From Acidobacteriota bacterium (GTDB taxonomy: Bacteria > Acidobacteriota > Polarisedimenticolia > J045): 33,748 bases of DNA. The notes beneath the pieces are model-generated. The model made no database searches. It had not been told where the DNA came from and saw only the letters and a program-made list of their open reading frames with translations. Shown piece after piece: positions 7,061 through 15,775 of this stretch. Within the stretch, counting starts at the first letter, position 1, and each line of letters begins with the position of its first letter. Both the position numbers and the translations under genes were made by a program. The stretch lies in NCBI GenBank assembly GCA_003696075.1, contig RFHH01000078.1:1-33748 (forward strand). Reading direction: 5' to 3'.

Positions 7061-8193
7061 GCGCGCCGCCCTTCCTTCAGGAGCGAGCGGTACAGGTCGG
7101 CCGTCCGCGCGACCATCGCCTCGATCGCGAAGTGCCGAGCCGCCCTCTCCCTCGCACGCCGGCCCAGATGGCGGCGCCGCTCCTCGTCACCGAGCAGCTC
7201 CTCGATCGCCTCCCGGAGGGCTACCGCATCGCCAGCTGGAACCAGCACTCCGGTGTCGCCGAGGCACTCCCGGTTCCCGCCGACGTCCGTGGCGACGACC
7301 GCGCATCCGGCGGCCATCGCCTCGAGCAGGGCGTTCGACATCCCCTCGGAGAGCGAGGGAAGGACGAAGAGATCGAGCGCGGCGAGCAAGCCGGGGATGT
7401 CCTCGACATTCCCGGCCAGCCGGACGCGGCCGGCCAGTGGGCCGGACGCGGCCTGCCTCCGGATCCGCTCGGCATACGGTCCAGCGGCCGTTCCGGCCAG
7501 GATCAGCAGCCGCCGCGGGTCCTCGGCCAGGAGCGGCTCCATCGCCCTCACGAGCACCGCCTGCCCTTTGACCGGCTTCACCGTCCCCGCCGTACCGACG
7601 ACCACGGCATCGGGCGGGATGCCGTGCTCGCGGCGGAAGGCGGCGCGGTCTCCCGACGCCATCCGCGTGGTGTCCACCCCGTTCGGGATGACGACGAGCT
7701 TCTCCGGCGGGACGCGTTCCCGCTCGAGCGTGAAGCGGCACACGGCCTCCGAGTTGGCGACGATCCGGTCCGCGAACCGGTTGGTGAGCCGATATCCGCG
7801 AATGTGGTGCGGCCGGTTCCGCTTGATGGCGCGCCGGGTCGTCACCACCGCCCTCGGTCGTCCAAGCCGGGCCGCGAGCATCCCGTACACGTCGGCGTCG
7901 AAAAGGAATGTGTGCACCACGTCGATGGACTCGCGGCGGACGATTCCCGCCAACCGCAGCAGCCGAACGGCGTTGTCCGGGCGCCAGAGGCGCCCCGAGA
8001 GTCGAAGCTCGGTCACCGGCACGCCGGCGGCGCGCAGCCGGTCCGCCCGCGTGCCTCCCTCCCCCAGCAGCGCCACGTGCGGCCGGGCCGCGCCGGAGGC
8101 GGCGAGGCCGCGTGCGAGGGCCTCGACGGAGAGCTCGGTTCCACCCGGCCCCAACGAGCCGGTGATCAGCAGCACCCGGAGGGGCGCCCTCAT
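7057..8193 (-). CDS. GT4-family glycosyltransferase
   Basis: A 378-residue GT-B glycosyltransferase. The N-terminal acceptor domain begins with VLLITGSLGPGGTE (the GGxE loop at ~16-20) and the C-terminal donor domain has the PSLSEGMSNALLEAMAAG stretch with the E-x7-E donor motif, then VLVPAGD. VVIPNGVDTTRM marks the hinge region. The ATG at 8193 is set by the 4-base overlap with the S9 peptidase stop (8190-8193). The stop likewise overlaps the ATP-grasp start. It lies far downstream of the lipid-loading step, so it probably adds an internal or late sugar. Donor and linkage are unknown. Confidence 0.92.
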   Translation of the reverse strand: MRAPLRVLLITGSLGPGGTELSVEALARGLAASGAARPHVALLGEGGTRADRLRAAGVPVTELRLSGRLWRPDNAVRLLRLAGIVRRESIDVVHTFLFDADVYGMLAARLGRPRAVVTTRRAIKRNRPHHIRGYRLTNRFADRIVANSEAVCRFTLERERVPPEKLVVIPNGVDTTRMASGDRAAFRREHGIPPDAVVVGTAGTVKPVKGQAVLVRAMEPLLAEDPRRLLILAGTAAGPYAERIRRQAASGPLAGRVRLAGNVEDIPGLLAALDLFVLPSLSEGMSNALLEAMAAGCAVVATDVGGNRECLGDTGVLVPAGDAVALREAIEELLGDEERRRHLGRRARERAARHFAIEAMVARTADLYRSLLKEGRRA

Positions 8194-10367
8194 CGTTCCG
8201 ACGGCGGTGCCTCCTCGCTTCCCGCGCGGTCGATCCTCTTCCCCGTCTCGGTGTCGAACACCCGGTTCGCGGCGAAGTCCTCCACGGACCAGGGAGGTCC
8301 GCCGCCCCCGAGCCACCGATGGAACCAGTCGAGGTGGGCCGTGTAGTACAGCGCCATTTCGTACCAGCCGGGCCAGTGCCCCGCCTCGGGAAAAACGATC
8401 AAGCGGGAGGGCACGCCCCTCCGCTGCAGCGCCGTGAAGAGCTGGAGGCCCTGGGTGTAGGGCACCCGGTAGTCGAGCTCGCCCGTGATCACGAGCGTCG
8501 GGGTCTGCATCCTGTCCGCGAACCGGGCGGGGTTGAACCGCTCGTAGAGCGGCGAGTCCCAGGGCCGGCCGCCGAGGTCCCACTCCGGGAACCACAGCTC
8601 TTCCGTGGCCCCGTAGAAGGAACGCAGATCGAACAGGCCCATCATCGTGGCGATGGCCTTGAACCGCGTCGTGTGTCCGAGCAGCCAGTTCATCATGTAG
8701 CCGCCGTAGGACCAGCCCATGGCCCCCATCCTGTCTTTGTCCACGTACGGCAGCTTCTCCAGGGAGTCAGCGACCCGCATCACGTCGCGATACACGCGCC
8801 CTCCCCAGTCGCGGGAGATGGCGGCCGTGAACGCCTGGCCGTAGCCGGTGGAACCGGTGGGATTCGGGAAGGCGACGATGTAGCCGGCCCCGGGATAGAC
8901 CTGCCAGTCCCCGCGGAACGCGTCCGCCCACTGCGACTGGGGCCCCCCGTGCACGTTGAGGATGAGCGGGTATTTCCTGGATGGATCGAAATCGTGCGGC
9001 TTGATGAGGAAGCACTCCACCTGGTAGTCCCCGGCACCGGGCAGCCACAGGCGCTCCGCGGGCCGGATGTCGACCTCCCGCTCCAGCTTCGCGTTGTGGA
9101 ACGTCAGGCGGCGGGGCGAGCCGCCGGTCAGGTCGTAGGCCCAGATCTCCGGCGGCTCCGCGATCGCCCGCCGCACGGCGTAGACGGTCTTCCCGTCGGG
9201 CGCGATGGCGAAGCTGTCGATCGTCGCGTGCTCGACGATTTTCTCGAGAGGGCCGCCGTTCAGCGGAACCCGGTACAGGGGAGTCGCACCGTGCTCTTCG
9301 GCCAGGAAGAGGAGCGCTTCGCCGTCGGGGAACCAGGCGAAATCGTCGACCCAATTGTCGAAGTGGGCGGTGAGGATCCGCTCCTCGCCGCCGTCCACCG
9401 CGCGCACCGCAAGCTCGTATTCGTCCGACTCGTAGCCTGGCTGGCGCTGGCGGCGGTAGGCGATCAGGCTCCCGTCCGGGGAGAACCGCGGCGTCCCGTC
9501 GTACGCGGGATTGTCCGCCGTGATGTCCCGCGCCGGCGCGTCTCCGGAGAGCGGCACGACGAACAGGTCGTCGTTCGTCGACCAGGCCAGCTCCTCGGGC
9601 GGACCCGGGTTCTGCTGGAAGGCGAACCGCCTCCCATCGGGTGAAAAGGCGTAGCTTCGCGGACTCCACAGGTAGAACTGCGGGGGGCCGCTGCGCTCGG
9701 GAGTCAGGTCGCGCACCTGCCGCGTCTCGAGATCGAGGACGAGCACGTGGGGGACCTTGCCGTCCCACCACCGGGTCCAGTGCCGGTAGAACAGGCGATC
9801 GGCGACATGGGCCTTGAGCGGTCCCTTCTCGCGTTTCTCGTCGATTTCCCGGTTACAGGCGTCATCGGCTCCGCACTCGGGATAGACCTCGCTGGTGAAG
9901 GCGATGGACCGCCCATCGGGCGAGAAGAGGAGATCCTCGGCGCCCGTGGCGATGTCGGTCACCGTGTAGGGCTCCCCCCCCTCCATCGGCAGCAGCCAGA
10001 TCTGGTCCTTCTCCTCCTTCTCGGCGACGAAGGCGAGGAAACGCCCGTCCGGCGACCACGCCAGTGAGGACTCCGACCGTTCGGGCGAGTGCGTCAGGCG
10101 CCGGGGCTCCCCTCCGGAGGCCGGCAGGAGCCAGATGTCCTCGTACTGCTTCCCCCGTGGGAGGTCGCGCTCGCGTTTCACGTAGGCGATCCACCGGCCG
10201 TCCGGTGACAACGCGAATTCGGGCACGTAGACGACGCGGTAGAGATCCTCGATGGTGAAGGCCCTTTTCTCTCCGGCTTCGACCGTGGGGGCCGGGGCCA
10301 GCAACGCGGTGACGAGCGCGAGGAGGCCGACTGAGGCGAACGGGCAGCGGGAACGGCTCGGCAACAT
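8190..10367 (-). CDS. Secreted S9-family (prolyl oligopeptidase/acylaminoacyl-peptidase type) serine peptidase
   Basis: A 725-residue exported peptidase. Residues 1-31 form a signal peptide (hydrophobic GLLALVTALLAPAPTVEA). Residues ~40-420 are WD40/PD40-like propeller blades, seen as repeated FSPDGR(W/S)IA(Y/F) units. The C-terminal alpha/beta-hydrolase has the oxyanion loop NVHGGP, nucleophile Ser553 in GWSYGGY, Asp632 in GELDYRVP and His664 in EAGHWP. Enzymes of this group cleave short peptides, often removing acylated N-terminal residues or dipeptides, in the periplasm. It is embedded between the CapK-like ligase and a GT4 gene, with its stop overlapping the GT4 start. The context may be coincidental operon packing or may mean a peptide decoration is processed. 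A ribosome-binding site GGGGAG precedes the ATG at 10367. Confidence 0.93.
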   Translation of the reverse strand: MLPSRSRCPFASVGLLALVTALLAPAPTVEAGEKRAFTIEDLYRVVYVPEFALSPDGRWIAYVKRERDLPRGKQYEDIWLLPASGGEPRRLTHSPERSESSLAWSPDGRFLAFVAEKEEKDQIWLLPMEGGEPYTVTDIATGAEDLLFSPDGRSIAFTSEVYPECGADDACNREIDEKREKGPLKAHVADRLFYRHWTRWWDGKVPHVLVLDLETRQVRDLTPERSGPPQFYLWSPRSYAFSPDGRRFAFQQNPGPPEELAWSTNDDLFVVPLSGDAPARDITADNPAYDGTPRFSPDGSLIAYRRQRQPGYESDEYELAVRAVDGGEERILTAHFDNWVDDFAWFPDGEALLFLAEEHGATPLYRVPLNGGPLEKIVEHATIDSFAIAPDGKTVYAVRRAIAEPPEIWAYDLTGGSPRRLTFHNAKLEREVDIRPAERLWLPGAGDYQVECFLIKPHDFDPSRKYPLILNVHGGPQSQWADAFRGDWQVYPGAGYIVAFPNPTGSTGYGQAFTAAISRDWGGRVYRDVMRVADSLEKLPYVDKDRMGAMGWSYGGYMMNWLLGHTTRFKAIATMMGLFDLRSFYGATEELWFPEWDLGGRPWDSPLYERFNPARFADRMQTPTLVITGELDYRVPYTQGLQLFTALQRRGVPSRLIVFPEAGHWPGWYEMALYYTAHLDWFHRWLGGGGPPWSVEDFAANRVFDTETGKRIDRAGSEEAPPSER

Positions 10368-10479
10368 GGCATTCTCCCCGTGGGCGAGGCCGTATTCTGC
10401 CCCGAAGGCGAAGGCGGGCGCACGCCCCGGCTCGCCGCTCCGCGCCCGGTGGTTGGCGGAATCGGCGCGCCGGCTCCGC

Positions 10480-11820
10480 TCACCCGGACCGGCCGCCCCC
10501 GACCTGCGAAATCACGAAGCGGTGTTTTCCCGACGGCGAAGGGGGGATCTCGGGCACCTCCAGCAGTTCCACCGAGACCGTGCGGCCGAGGGCTCCCGCC
10601 AGCGTGTCGAGAACCCGCTGTCGCACCGCGGGGCCGTAGCCGGGACCGGGGACCACCCGCACCACCAGGTGGTCCGGCCGGTCCTGCACCACCTGGAACC
10701 GCTCGATCGTGCGGTCGAAGGGGCGGAGCTGAAGCGTGAAGAAGGTGCCGCCGAAGGCGCGGCCGTCCGGGGTGACCACGACGTCGAGAGCGCGGCCCTC
10801 GATGCGGGACAGGAGTCCGAACGGGCGGCCGCAGGCGCACGGCCCCGGCGCGGGGAGCGCGAGGTCGTCGATCCGATAGCGGATCATCGGCATCGTGCGG
10901 TTGTCCAGGTCGGTCACGAGGATCGGGCTCGGTTCCCCGGGCGCGGGACCGGGCTCGAGCTCGAGGTAGAGCCGCATGTCCATCACGTGCAGCCCTCCCC
11001 CCTCCGGGCACTCGGCGGCGATCATCCCGAACTCGCGGCTGGCGTATCGATCCCGCACCGCCGCGCCGAACAAGTCCTCCAGGTCGGCGCGTACCGGATC
11101 TTGCAACACCTCGGCCGAACTGTAGATCAGCCGGACCCCGAGCCGGCGGCAGGCTTCGCGTCCCATGCGGCGGGCGAGGTGGTGGAGGATGGACGGGTAG
11201 GAAGTGATGACCTCGGGGCGGAAGCGCTCGAGGCGCCGCCAGTGCTCGGCGAGCCGTTCTTCACCCACGCCGTAGACGGACAGGAAGAGTCGGTTCGACA
11301 GCAGGTCGGCCACGCGGGAGGCGACGGAAGGCTCGGCGTCGAGGGCCGCCCCCCACAGGAAGGCAATCCGGGTCCCCGGCCTGACACCGTCCCACTCCTC
11401 GGTGAGCCGCCCGGCGGCCCGGCGGCGGTCTTGCGTTTCGCGGTCGAGTCGGAACCAGACGTTGTGCCCCGTCGAGCCGCCGGTGGACCGTTCGCGCACC
11501 CCGCGGCCCGGGCGCCGGCTGGTCAGATCGTCGCGCCGGGCGTTGATGGTGGCCTTGTCGAGGGGAGGGATCGACCGGAACCCGGCAGGCGCCGCCAGGT
11601 CGGCCGGCTTCGCCCCGAGACGGTCGAACTGCTCGCGCCAGAACGGCGTCGTCTCGTAGGCGTGTTCGAGCAGCGCGCGGAGCCGTCGCCACCGCCACGC
11701 CTCGAGCCGCTCTCGCGTCCAGCCTTCCATCCGCCGGAACCGGCGGAAATAGGACGGGTAGCGCCTCCCGGTGGCGAGGGCGGCGACCCTGTCGATGGCG
11801 CCGACGAGCGGGGGCCACAC
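10480..11820 (-). CDS. CapK-like adenylate-forming enzyme (phenylacetate-CoA-ligase family)
   Basis: About 446 residues with the start uncertain. The ATGA overlap at the end of the NeuD gene (11867-11870) is out of frame and hits a stop after 13 codons, and the in-frame GTG at 11820 is the best visible candidate. The N-terminal region (YPSYFRRF, WRWRRLRALLEHAYETTPFW) is typical of CapK-type proteins. The phosphate-binding loop is STGGSTGHN, the acyl-adenylate motif is YASREFG, and TDLDNRTMPMIRYRIDD is the A8/A10-like region; FGTFF and a C-terminal SGKHRFV lysine loop complete an ANL fold. ACACGRPF contains two Cys as in many family members. These enzymes activate a carboxylate as AMP ester; in capsule loci they are suspected to decorate sugars with acyl or amino-acid groups. 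The substrate is unknown. Confidence 0.85.
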   Translation of the reverse strand: MWPPLVGAIDRVAALATGRRYPSYFRRFRRMEGWTRERLEAWRWRRLRALLEHAYETTPFWREQFDRLGAKPADLAAPAGFRSIPPLDKATINARRDDLTSRRPGRGVRERSTGGSTGHNVWFRLDRETQDRRRAAGRLTEEWDGVRPGTRIAFLWGAALDAEPSVASRVADLLSNRLFLSVYGVGEERLAEHWRRLERFRPEVITSYPSILHHLARRMGREACRRLGVRLIYSSAEVLQDPVRADLEDLFGAAVRDRYASREFGMIAAECPEGGGLHVMDMRLYLELEPGPAPGEPSPILVTDLDNRTMPMIRYRIDDLALPAPGPCACGRPFGLLSRIEGRALDVVVTPDGRAFGGTFFTLQLRPFDRTIERFQVVQDRPDHLVVRVVPGPGYGPAVRQRVLDTLAGALGRTVSVELLEVPEIPPSPSGKHRFVISQVGGGRSG

Positions 11821-11866
11821 GGCGCCGCTCAGTACCCGGCCCGCCGGCCCCGCGAGCCGGCGCCGG

Positions 11867-12523
11867 TCATTGGGATGGCCCCCGCGCCGGCCGCGGGTGC
11901 GGGCGCGCGGGGTTACCGAAGACTGCCGCGCCGGCCGCGACATCCCGCAGGACCACGCTTCCAGGCCCGACGTGGGCACCGTCGCCGATGGTGATCCCGG
12001 GAACGACCGTCGCGTTGGTTTGGACCTCCACGCCCTCCCCGATGACCACGTTCCCCGTGATGTTCACCCCGGGCGCGACCGTCGAGAACCGTCCGATGCG
12101 GCAATCGTGACCGACCGTCGCGTTCAGATTGATCGTGGTGTGCGCCTCGATCCGGGTGTCGTAGGCCACGACCACCCCGGCGCCGACGATGGCCCCCTCC
12201 GCCACGGTCGTGCCCGATCCGAGTACGGCCGTAGGGTGGACGACCGGGCCGGCCCACTCCACACCGGCCGCCGCGAGGCGCTCGAAGAGAAGCCGTTTCG
12301 ACCGGGAGGAGGCGATGGCGAGCACGGCGGCGAAGGTGGCACCGCGCGCCTCGAGCCAGGCGACCGATCCGAGGACGGGTAGGCCGCCGACGGGCCCCGC
12401 CGCCGCGTCGTCGACGAATCCTTCGACATCGGGCACCGGGAGGCCGGCCGCCCGGCGGGCGCGGAGGATCTCGAGCACCCCGCGGCCGTGTCCACCCGCT
12501 CCCACGATGACCAGACGCTTCAT
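11867..12523 (-). CDS. NeuD/PglD-family sugar O/N-acyltransferase
   Basis: A 218-residue two-domain acyltransferase. An N-terminal Rossmann-like domain (LVIVGAGGHGRGVLEIL, 4-20) binds the nucleotide-sugar, and a left-handed beta-helix of hexapeptide repeats (residues ~95-205, e.g. VVHPTAVLGSGTTV, GAHVGPGSVVL) binds acetyl-CoA. His139 in NATVGHDCRIG sits where PglD keeps its catalytic His. In PglD the product is UDP-N,N'-diacetylbacillosamine; in NeuD it is acetylated sialic acid. Its ATG overlaps the stop of the PglC-like sugar transferase by 4 bases, recreating the pglC-pglD pairing of bacillosamine pathways. No PglE-type aminotransferase is in view, so the exact sugar is open. Confidence 0.9.
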   Translation of the reverse strand: MKRLVIVGAGGHGRGVLEILRARRAAGLPVPDVEGFVDDAAAGPVGGLPVLGSVAWLEARGATFAAVLAIASSRSKRLLFERLAAAGVEWAGPVVHPTAVLGSGTTVAEGAIVGAGVVVAYDTRIEAHTTINLNATVGHDCRIGRFSTVAPGVNITGNVVIGEGVEVQTNATVVPGITIGDGAHVGPGSVVLRDVAAGAAVFGNPARPHPRPARGPSQ

Positions 12524-13194
12524 CCCTCTCCCCCTCCGCTCCTGCTCCGCGCTTCCTTCTCCTCCCGGCGCTTCTTCCAGTAGTCGGCGTCGGCGATCTG
12601 ATCGGCGCCGCTGAGGACCGCGGGAATCGTGCGGGCGAGGATGAGCAAGTCGCGGCCCAAGGACAGGTTCGCGATGTACTCGAGGTCCTTTTCGATTCGT
12701 TCGGGCCAGGTGATCGCGTTCCGCCCGGAGACCTGGGCCCACCCGGTGATTCCCGGCTTGACCGTCAGTCGCCGTCGCTGGACGTCGTCATACAGTTCCA
12801 CCTGGTAGGCGAGGCCGGGGCGGGGCCCGACGATCGACATGTCTCCCCGGATCACGTCGAAAATCTGCGGCAACTCGTCCAGGCTGAGCTTGCGCAGGAT
12901 CCTCCCCACGCGGGTCACCCGCGGGTCGTTCCTCTCCACGAGAATCCCCGCCCCCATCCGCTCCGCCCCGACCACCATGGAGCGGAACTTGGTGAGCTTG
13001 TACGGCCTCCCTCCCTGGCCGATCCGCTCCTGCCGGTAGAAGACCGGTCCGCCGTCCTCGAGTTTGATCGCGAGAGCGATCAACAGCATCAGCGGCCCGA
13101 GGAGAATCAGGACGAGCAACGAGACGGCGAGATCGAGCCACCGTTTCCCGTGGCGCACGTAGAAGGTATCGGGCGGTCCTTGCGGTCGCGTCAC
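12520..13194 (-). CDS. PglC/WcaJ-type undecaprenyl-phosphate sugar phosphotransferase (initiating enzyme)
   Basis: A 224-residue monotopic phosphoglycosyl transferase of the short PglC form. It has an amphipathic start (RHGKRWLDLAVS), one membrane helix or reentrant hairpin (~19-43) that contains the Pro of LLGPLML, VFYRQERIGQGG (52-62), KFRSM (69-73), the catalytic DE pair in LDELPQIF (Asp106/Glu107), the IVGPRP loop (121-126) and PGITGWAQVSGRN. It transfers a sugar-1-phosphate from UDP-sugar to undecaprenyl phosphate at the inner membrane face and so starts the repeat unit. The GTG at 13194 overlaps the LarA-like stop (GTGA). A charged tail (WKKRREEKEARSR) follows the domain. With WbpM and NeuD in the locus, a diacetylated or N-acylated 6-deoxy sugar is a plausible substrate. 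Confidence 0.95.
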   Translation of the reverse strand: MTRPQGPPDTFYVRHGKRWLDLAVSLLVLILLGPLMLLIALAIKLEDGGPVFYRQERIGQGGRPYKLTKFRSMVVGAERMGAGILVERNDPRVTRVGRILRKLSLDELPQIFDVIRGDMSIVGPRPGLAYQVELYDDVQRRRLTVKPGITGWAQVSGRNAITWPERIEKDLEYIANLSLGRDLLILARTIPAVLSGADQIADADYWKKRREEKEARSRSGGGEG

Positions 13195-14453
13195 CGTTCC
13201 GCCTCCTGCGGGGCCGCCCGTGGCAGCGTCAGGGGTGCGGTGGGGAGGACCACGATCCGGCCTCCTCCCGGATGCCGGCGCCGAAGGAGCTCGAGCACCT
13301 CGCGCCAGCGCCGCGCGTGCGGGTAGCCGCTCCAGAACGAGTGCCGCACCTCCCGCGTGGCGAGATTCGGGGCGTAGACCACCAGCTCGCGCCCGGCGAG
13401 GTAGGGCCGCTCCACGGGTCGCCGGTAGAGACGCATCCCGGGCCCGTGAAGGCCGTGATGACCGACGCCCTTCGGGCACGCCGCGGTGACGACCACCGTG
13501 CCGCCTTCGCGCACGAGAGGGAACGGCGCCGCGCGCCACGCGTTGAACACGTTGCCGACCTGCAGCAGCTCGACATCCTTCGGGTACGCGTTGAGCAGCG
13601 CGGCATCCGCGCCCGGGGCCACCGGAACGGCCAGGGCTTTCCGCGCGAACCGGACGGCGTGCCGGTGCGCCGACACCGGGTGGCCGTAGAAATGCCCCAA
13701 GGGCCGCCTGCGGGGGCCCGGCACGATGTTCAGCACCGCCTGGAGGCCGGCTCCGAGGGCGATCTCCTCCATCTCGGCCCGCGCGCGATTCCCCTCCACG
13801 ACGCCCACACCCGCGCCGGCCAGGCCGGTGACGGCGGGGCGGTGATTCGCCTCGAGGGTCTCGATCCCCGCCAGCCCCGGCAGGACGATCTTGCCACCCC
13901 CGCCGAATCCGGCGTACGGGTGCGGCATCACGGAGCCGAGCGCGAGCTTCACGTCCGCTTCGTGAAAGGCGCGGTTGATGCGGACCGGCAGACCTGCCGG
14001 CGAGCGCCCGAGGTCGACGAGGTTTTCGTAGGGATTGTGGTTCGATACGTCGCACCGCTCACAGGCGAACTCGCCCAGCTTCATGCGGAGCTCCGGCCCG
14101 GTCGCCGGAGCGTGGGCCCCGACGGCGAGGATCACCCGAACCCGGTGAGGGGGGATGCCCCCCGACTCCAGCCGCTGCAGCATCGCGCGCAGCGCCCTCC
14201 CGGCGGGTGCCGGCCGCGTCAGATCTTCGACCGCGATGGCCGCCGTCGCCCGATCCCCCCGCCGCCGCACGGCTTCCCGCGCCAGCTCGTCGATCGGGGG
14301 GGCCCCGACGGGAGCGGCGAGCGCCTCCTCCAGCGAAGGGCCGGCCGGCTCGTCACCCGGAGCGGCCGCTTCGACGCGCCAGCCGGGGGGCAGCGGGAGC
14401 CGCTCTTCGCCCTCCCAGTGCCACGCACCCCACGGAATCGCGATCTCGGCCAT
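13191..14453 (-). CDS. LarA-like nickel-pincer (lactate racemase family, DUF2088) enzyme in a glycan operon
   Basis: A 420-residue protein of the lactate racemase family. Residues that bind substrate and the nickel-pincer nucleotide in Lactiplantibacillus LarA have clear counterparts: Asp77 and Arg80 (EDLTRP), His114 (VGAHAP), His178 (MPHPYAG), Lys188 (GGGGKIVLPG) and His204 (EANHRP). The His-Lys-His spacings of 10 and 16 are those I recall for LarA (H174/K184/H200). LarA homologues epimerise or racemise alpha-hydroxy acids by hydride transfer. Its ATG shares one base with the preceding GT4 stop (14453), so it is fully inside the polysaccharide operon; an epimerase acting on a lactyl group, sugar acid or glycan building block is the inference. 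The cofactor-making LarB, LarC and LarE are not in the window. Confidence 0.85.
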   Translation of the reverse strand: MAEIAIPWGAWHWEGEERLPLPPGWRVEAAAPGDEPAGPSLEEALAAPVGAPPIDELAREAVRRRGDRATAAIAVEDLTRPAPAGRALRAMLQRLESGGIPPHRVRVILAVGAHAPATGPELRMKLGEFACERCDVSNHNPYENLVDLGRSPAGLPVRINRAFHEADVKLALGSVMPHPYAGFGGGGKIVLPGLAGIETLEANHRPAVTGLAGAGVGVVEGNRARAEMEEIALGAGLQAVLNIVPGPRRRPLGHFYGHPVSAHRHAVRFARKALAVPVAPGADAALLNAYPKDVELLQVGNVFNAWRAAPFPLVREGGTVVVTAACPKGVGHHGLHGPGMRLYRRPVERPYLAGRELVVYAPNLATREVRHSFWSGYPHARRWREVLELLRRRHPGGGRIVVLPTAPLTLPRAAPQEAER

Positions 14454-15733
14454 CAGGCGTCGCCCGCCTCTCGATCCGCGACGAGCCTTGGCCCCGGCGC
14501 GGATGAGGGTTCGCGCGGGTCCCGGCCCGCCAGCTTTCCGAACACTTCCAGGAGACGCCACGCCAGCTCGCCGCGGTGGAAGTTCTCGATCGCGTAGCGG
14601 CGCCCCGAAGATCCGAGGCGCGCCAGCTCCTCCTCCCGCATCGCCGCCAGCTCGCGGACCGCCCGCGCGAGCGCCGGGGGATCCTCGGGCGGGGTCACCA
14701 GCCCGCAGCCCGCCCGGCGGACGAGCTCCGCCATCTCCCCTTCCGCCGCCACGATCACGGGACGGCCGGCGGCGAGATAGTCGAAGATCTTGTTGGCGAG
14801 GACCATCCGCTGGAAGGGGTGCCGCCAGGTGACGACCACGTTGGCCGAAGCGGCGCGGAGTTGTTCGAAGGCCTCCCGCTTGGGAACCGCCCCGACGAAT
14901 CGCACGTGGTCGAGTCCGGCGCGGCGGGCCCGCTCTTCGAGCCGGGCACGCTCGTCGCCGTCACCTATGAAAACGAACTCCACCGGATCCTCGCGCAGGA
15001 GCTCGGCCGCCTCCAGGATCTGGTCGAGCCCGTTCCAGCGCCCGTGCGCCCCGCAGTACACGACCCGGAAGCGATCCGGCCGCTCGGGCACCGGCCGCTC
15101 CCCGGCCTCCAGCATCCAGTCGTCCACGCCGTTCGGGACGAAGAGCACCTTCTCCGGCGGAACGCCCTCGTCGATCAGCCCCGACTCGATGCCGCGGGTC
15201 ACCGCCACCACGCGCGCCGCCCGCCTGTAGAGCCGCCAGGCGAACCACCGAGCGGCCAGGGTGAGCGGCCCCCGTTTCCGGAGGACGCCGGCGACGACCG
15301 CCGACTGGGGCCAGAGGTCCCTGACCTCGAAGACGAACGGCGCGCGGCGCACGGCGGCCGTGAGCGCCCCGGGCAGGCCGACCGTGAGCGGGGTGGACGA
15401 GGCGTAGACGATGTCCGCGGATCCCGCGCGGATCAGGCCGGCCAGCGTCGCGGTCACGGCGTAGCTGAGGAAGTTCAGCAGCCGGCGGCCGAAGGAGCCG
15501 CGGATTCCGGCGTAGGACCAGACCCGCAGCACGCGCACGCCGTCGATGGTCTCGCGGGCGATGAGCCGGCCGCGGAAACGCTCCGGGACGGTCAGCGTCT
15601 TGTGATTCAACGCCCCGGTGACCACGGTCACCTCGTGGCCCGCCCGGGCCCACTGACGGGCGAACTGATAGGGGCGCGAGCCGCCGGGCTCGTCGGGGAG
15701 ATTGAAGTACTGGACGAAGTAGAGAATCCGCAC
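14453..15733 (-). CDS. WbuB-like GT4 glycosyltransferase
   Basis: A 426-residue GT-B enzyme. The opening (ILYFVQYFNLPDEPGGSRPY) is characteristic of the WbuB group, which transfers N-acetylated amino sugars such as FucNAc in O-antigen loci. Further markers are FEVRDLWPQSAV, VLFVPNGVDDWM (hinge) and the donor-domain stretch NKIFDYLAAGRPVIVAAEGE. It is soluble or peripheral, with hydrophobic patches near 80-110. The start is a GTG at 15733. It follows the WbpD-like gene by 42 bases and overlaps the LarA-like start by one base. As the GT closest to the initiating transferase it probably adds the second sugar. The C-terminal ~25 residues are Pro/Ala-rich and not conserved-looking. Confidence 0.92.
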   Translation of the reverse strand: MRILYFVQYFNLPDEPGGSRPYQFARQWARAGHEVTVVTGALNHKTLTVPERFRGRLIARETIDGVRVLRVWSYAGIRGSFGRRLLNFLSYAVTATLAGLIRAGSADIVYASSTPLTVGLPGALTAAVRRAPFVFEVRDLWPQSAVVAGVLRKRGPLTLAARWFAWRLYRRAARVVAVTRGIESGLIDEGVPPEKVLFVPNGVDDWMLEAGERPVPERPDRFRVVYCGAHGRWNGLDQILEAAELLREDPVEFVFIGDGDERARLEERARRAGLDHVRFVGAVPKREAFEQLRAASANVVVTWRHPFQRMVLANKIFDYLAAGRPVIVAAEGEMAELVRRAGCGLVTPPEDPPALARAVRELAAMREEELARLGSSGRRYAIENFHRGELAWRLLEVFGKLAGRDPREPSSAPGPRLVADREAGDA

Positions 15734-15745
15734 GGCGCCAGGATA

Positions 15746-15767
15746 GCGCGGCGGCCCGCGGCCGCGC
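15746..15767 (-). promoter_or_regulatory. GC hairpin upstream of the WbuB-like gene
   Basis: Inverted repeat GCGCGGC / GCCGCGC (15746-15752 and 15761-15767) with an 8-base loop in the 42-base gap, ending 13 bases before the GTG at 15733. There is no T-tract. Confidence 0.3.
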
Positions 15768-15775
15768 GCAACGGG

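Noticed and set aside
6470-8437. Long plus-strand open frame opposite the ATP-grasp and GT4 genes
   Set aside because: Same reason: antisense shadow of real genes with no recognisable domain.
11868-11870. ATG overlapping the NeuD stop as start of the CapK-like gene
   Set aside because: It is in a different frame and runs into a stop after 13 codons.
10252-11994. Long plus-strand open frame opposite the CapK-like ligase
   Set aside because: Antisense shadow; composition bias only.
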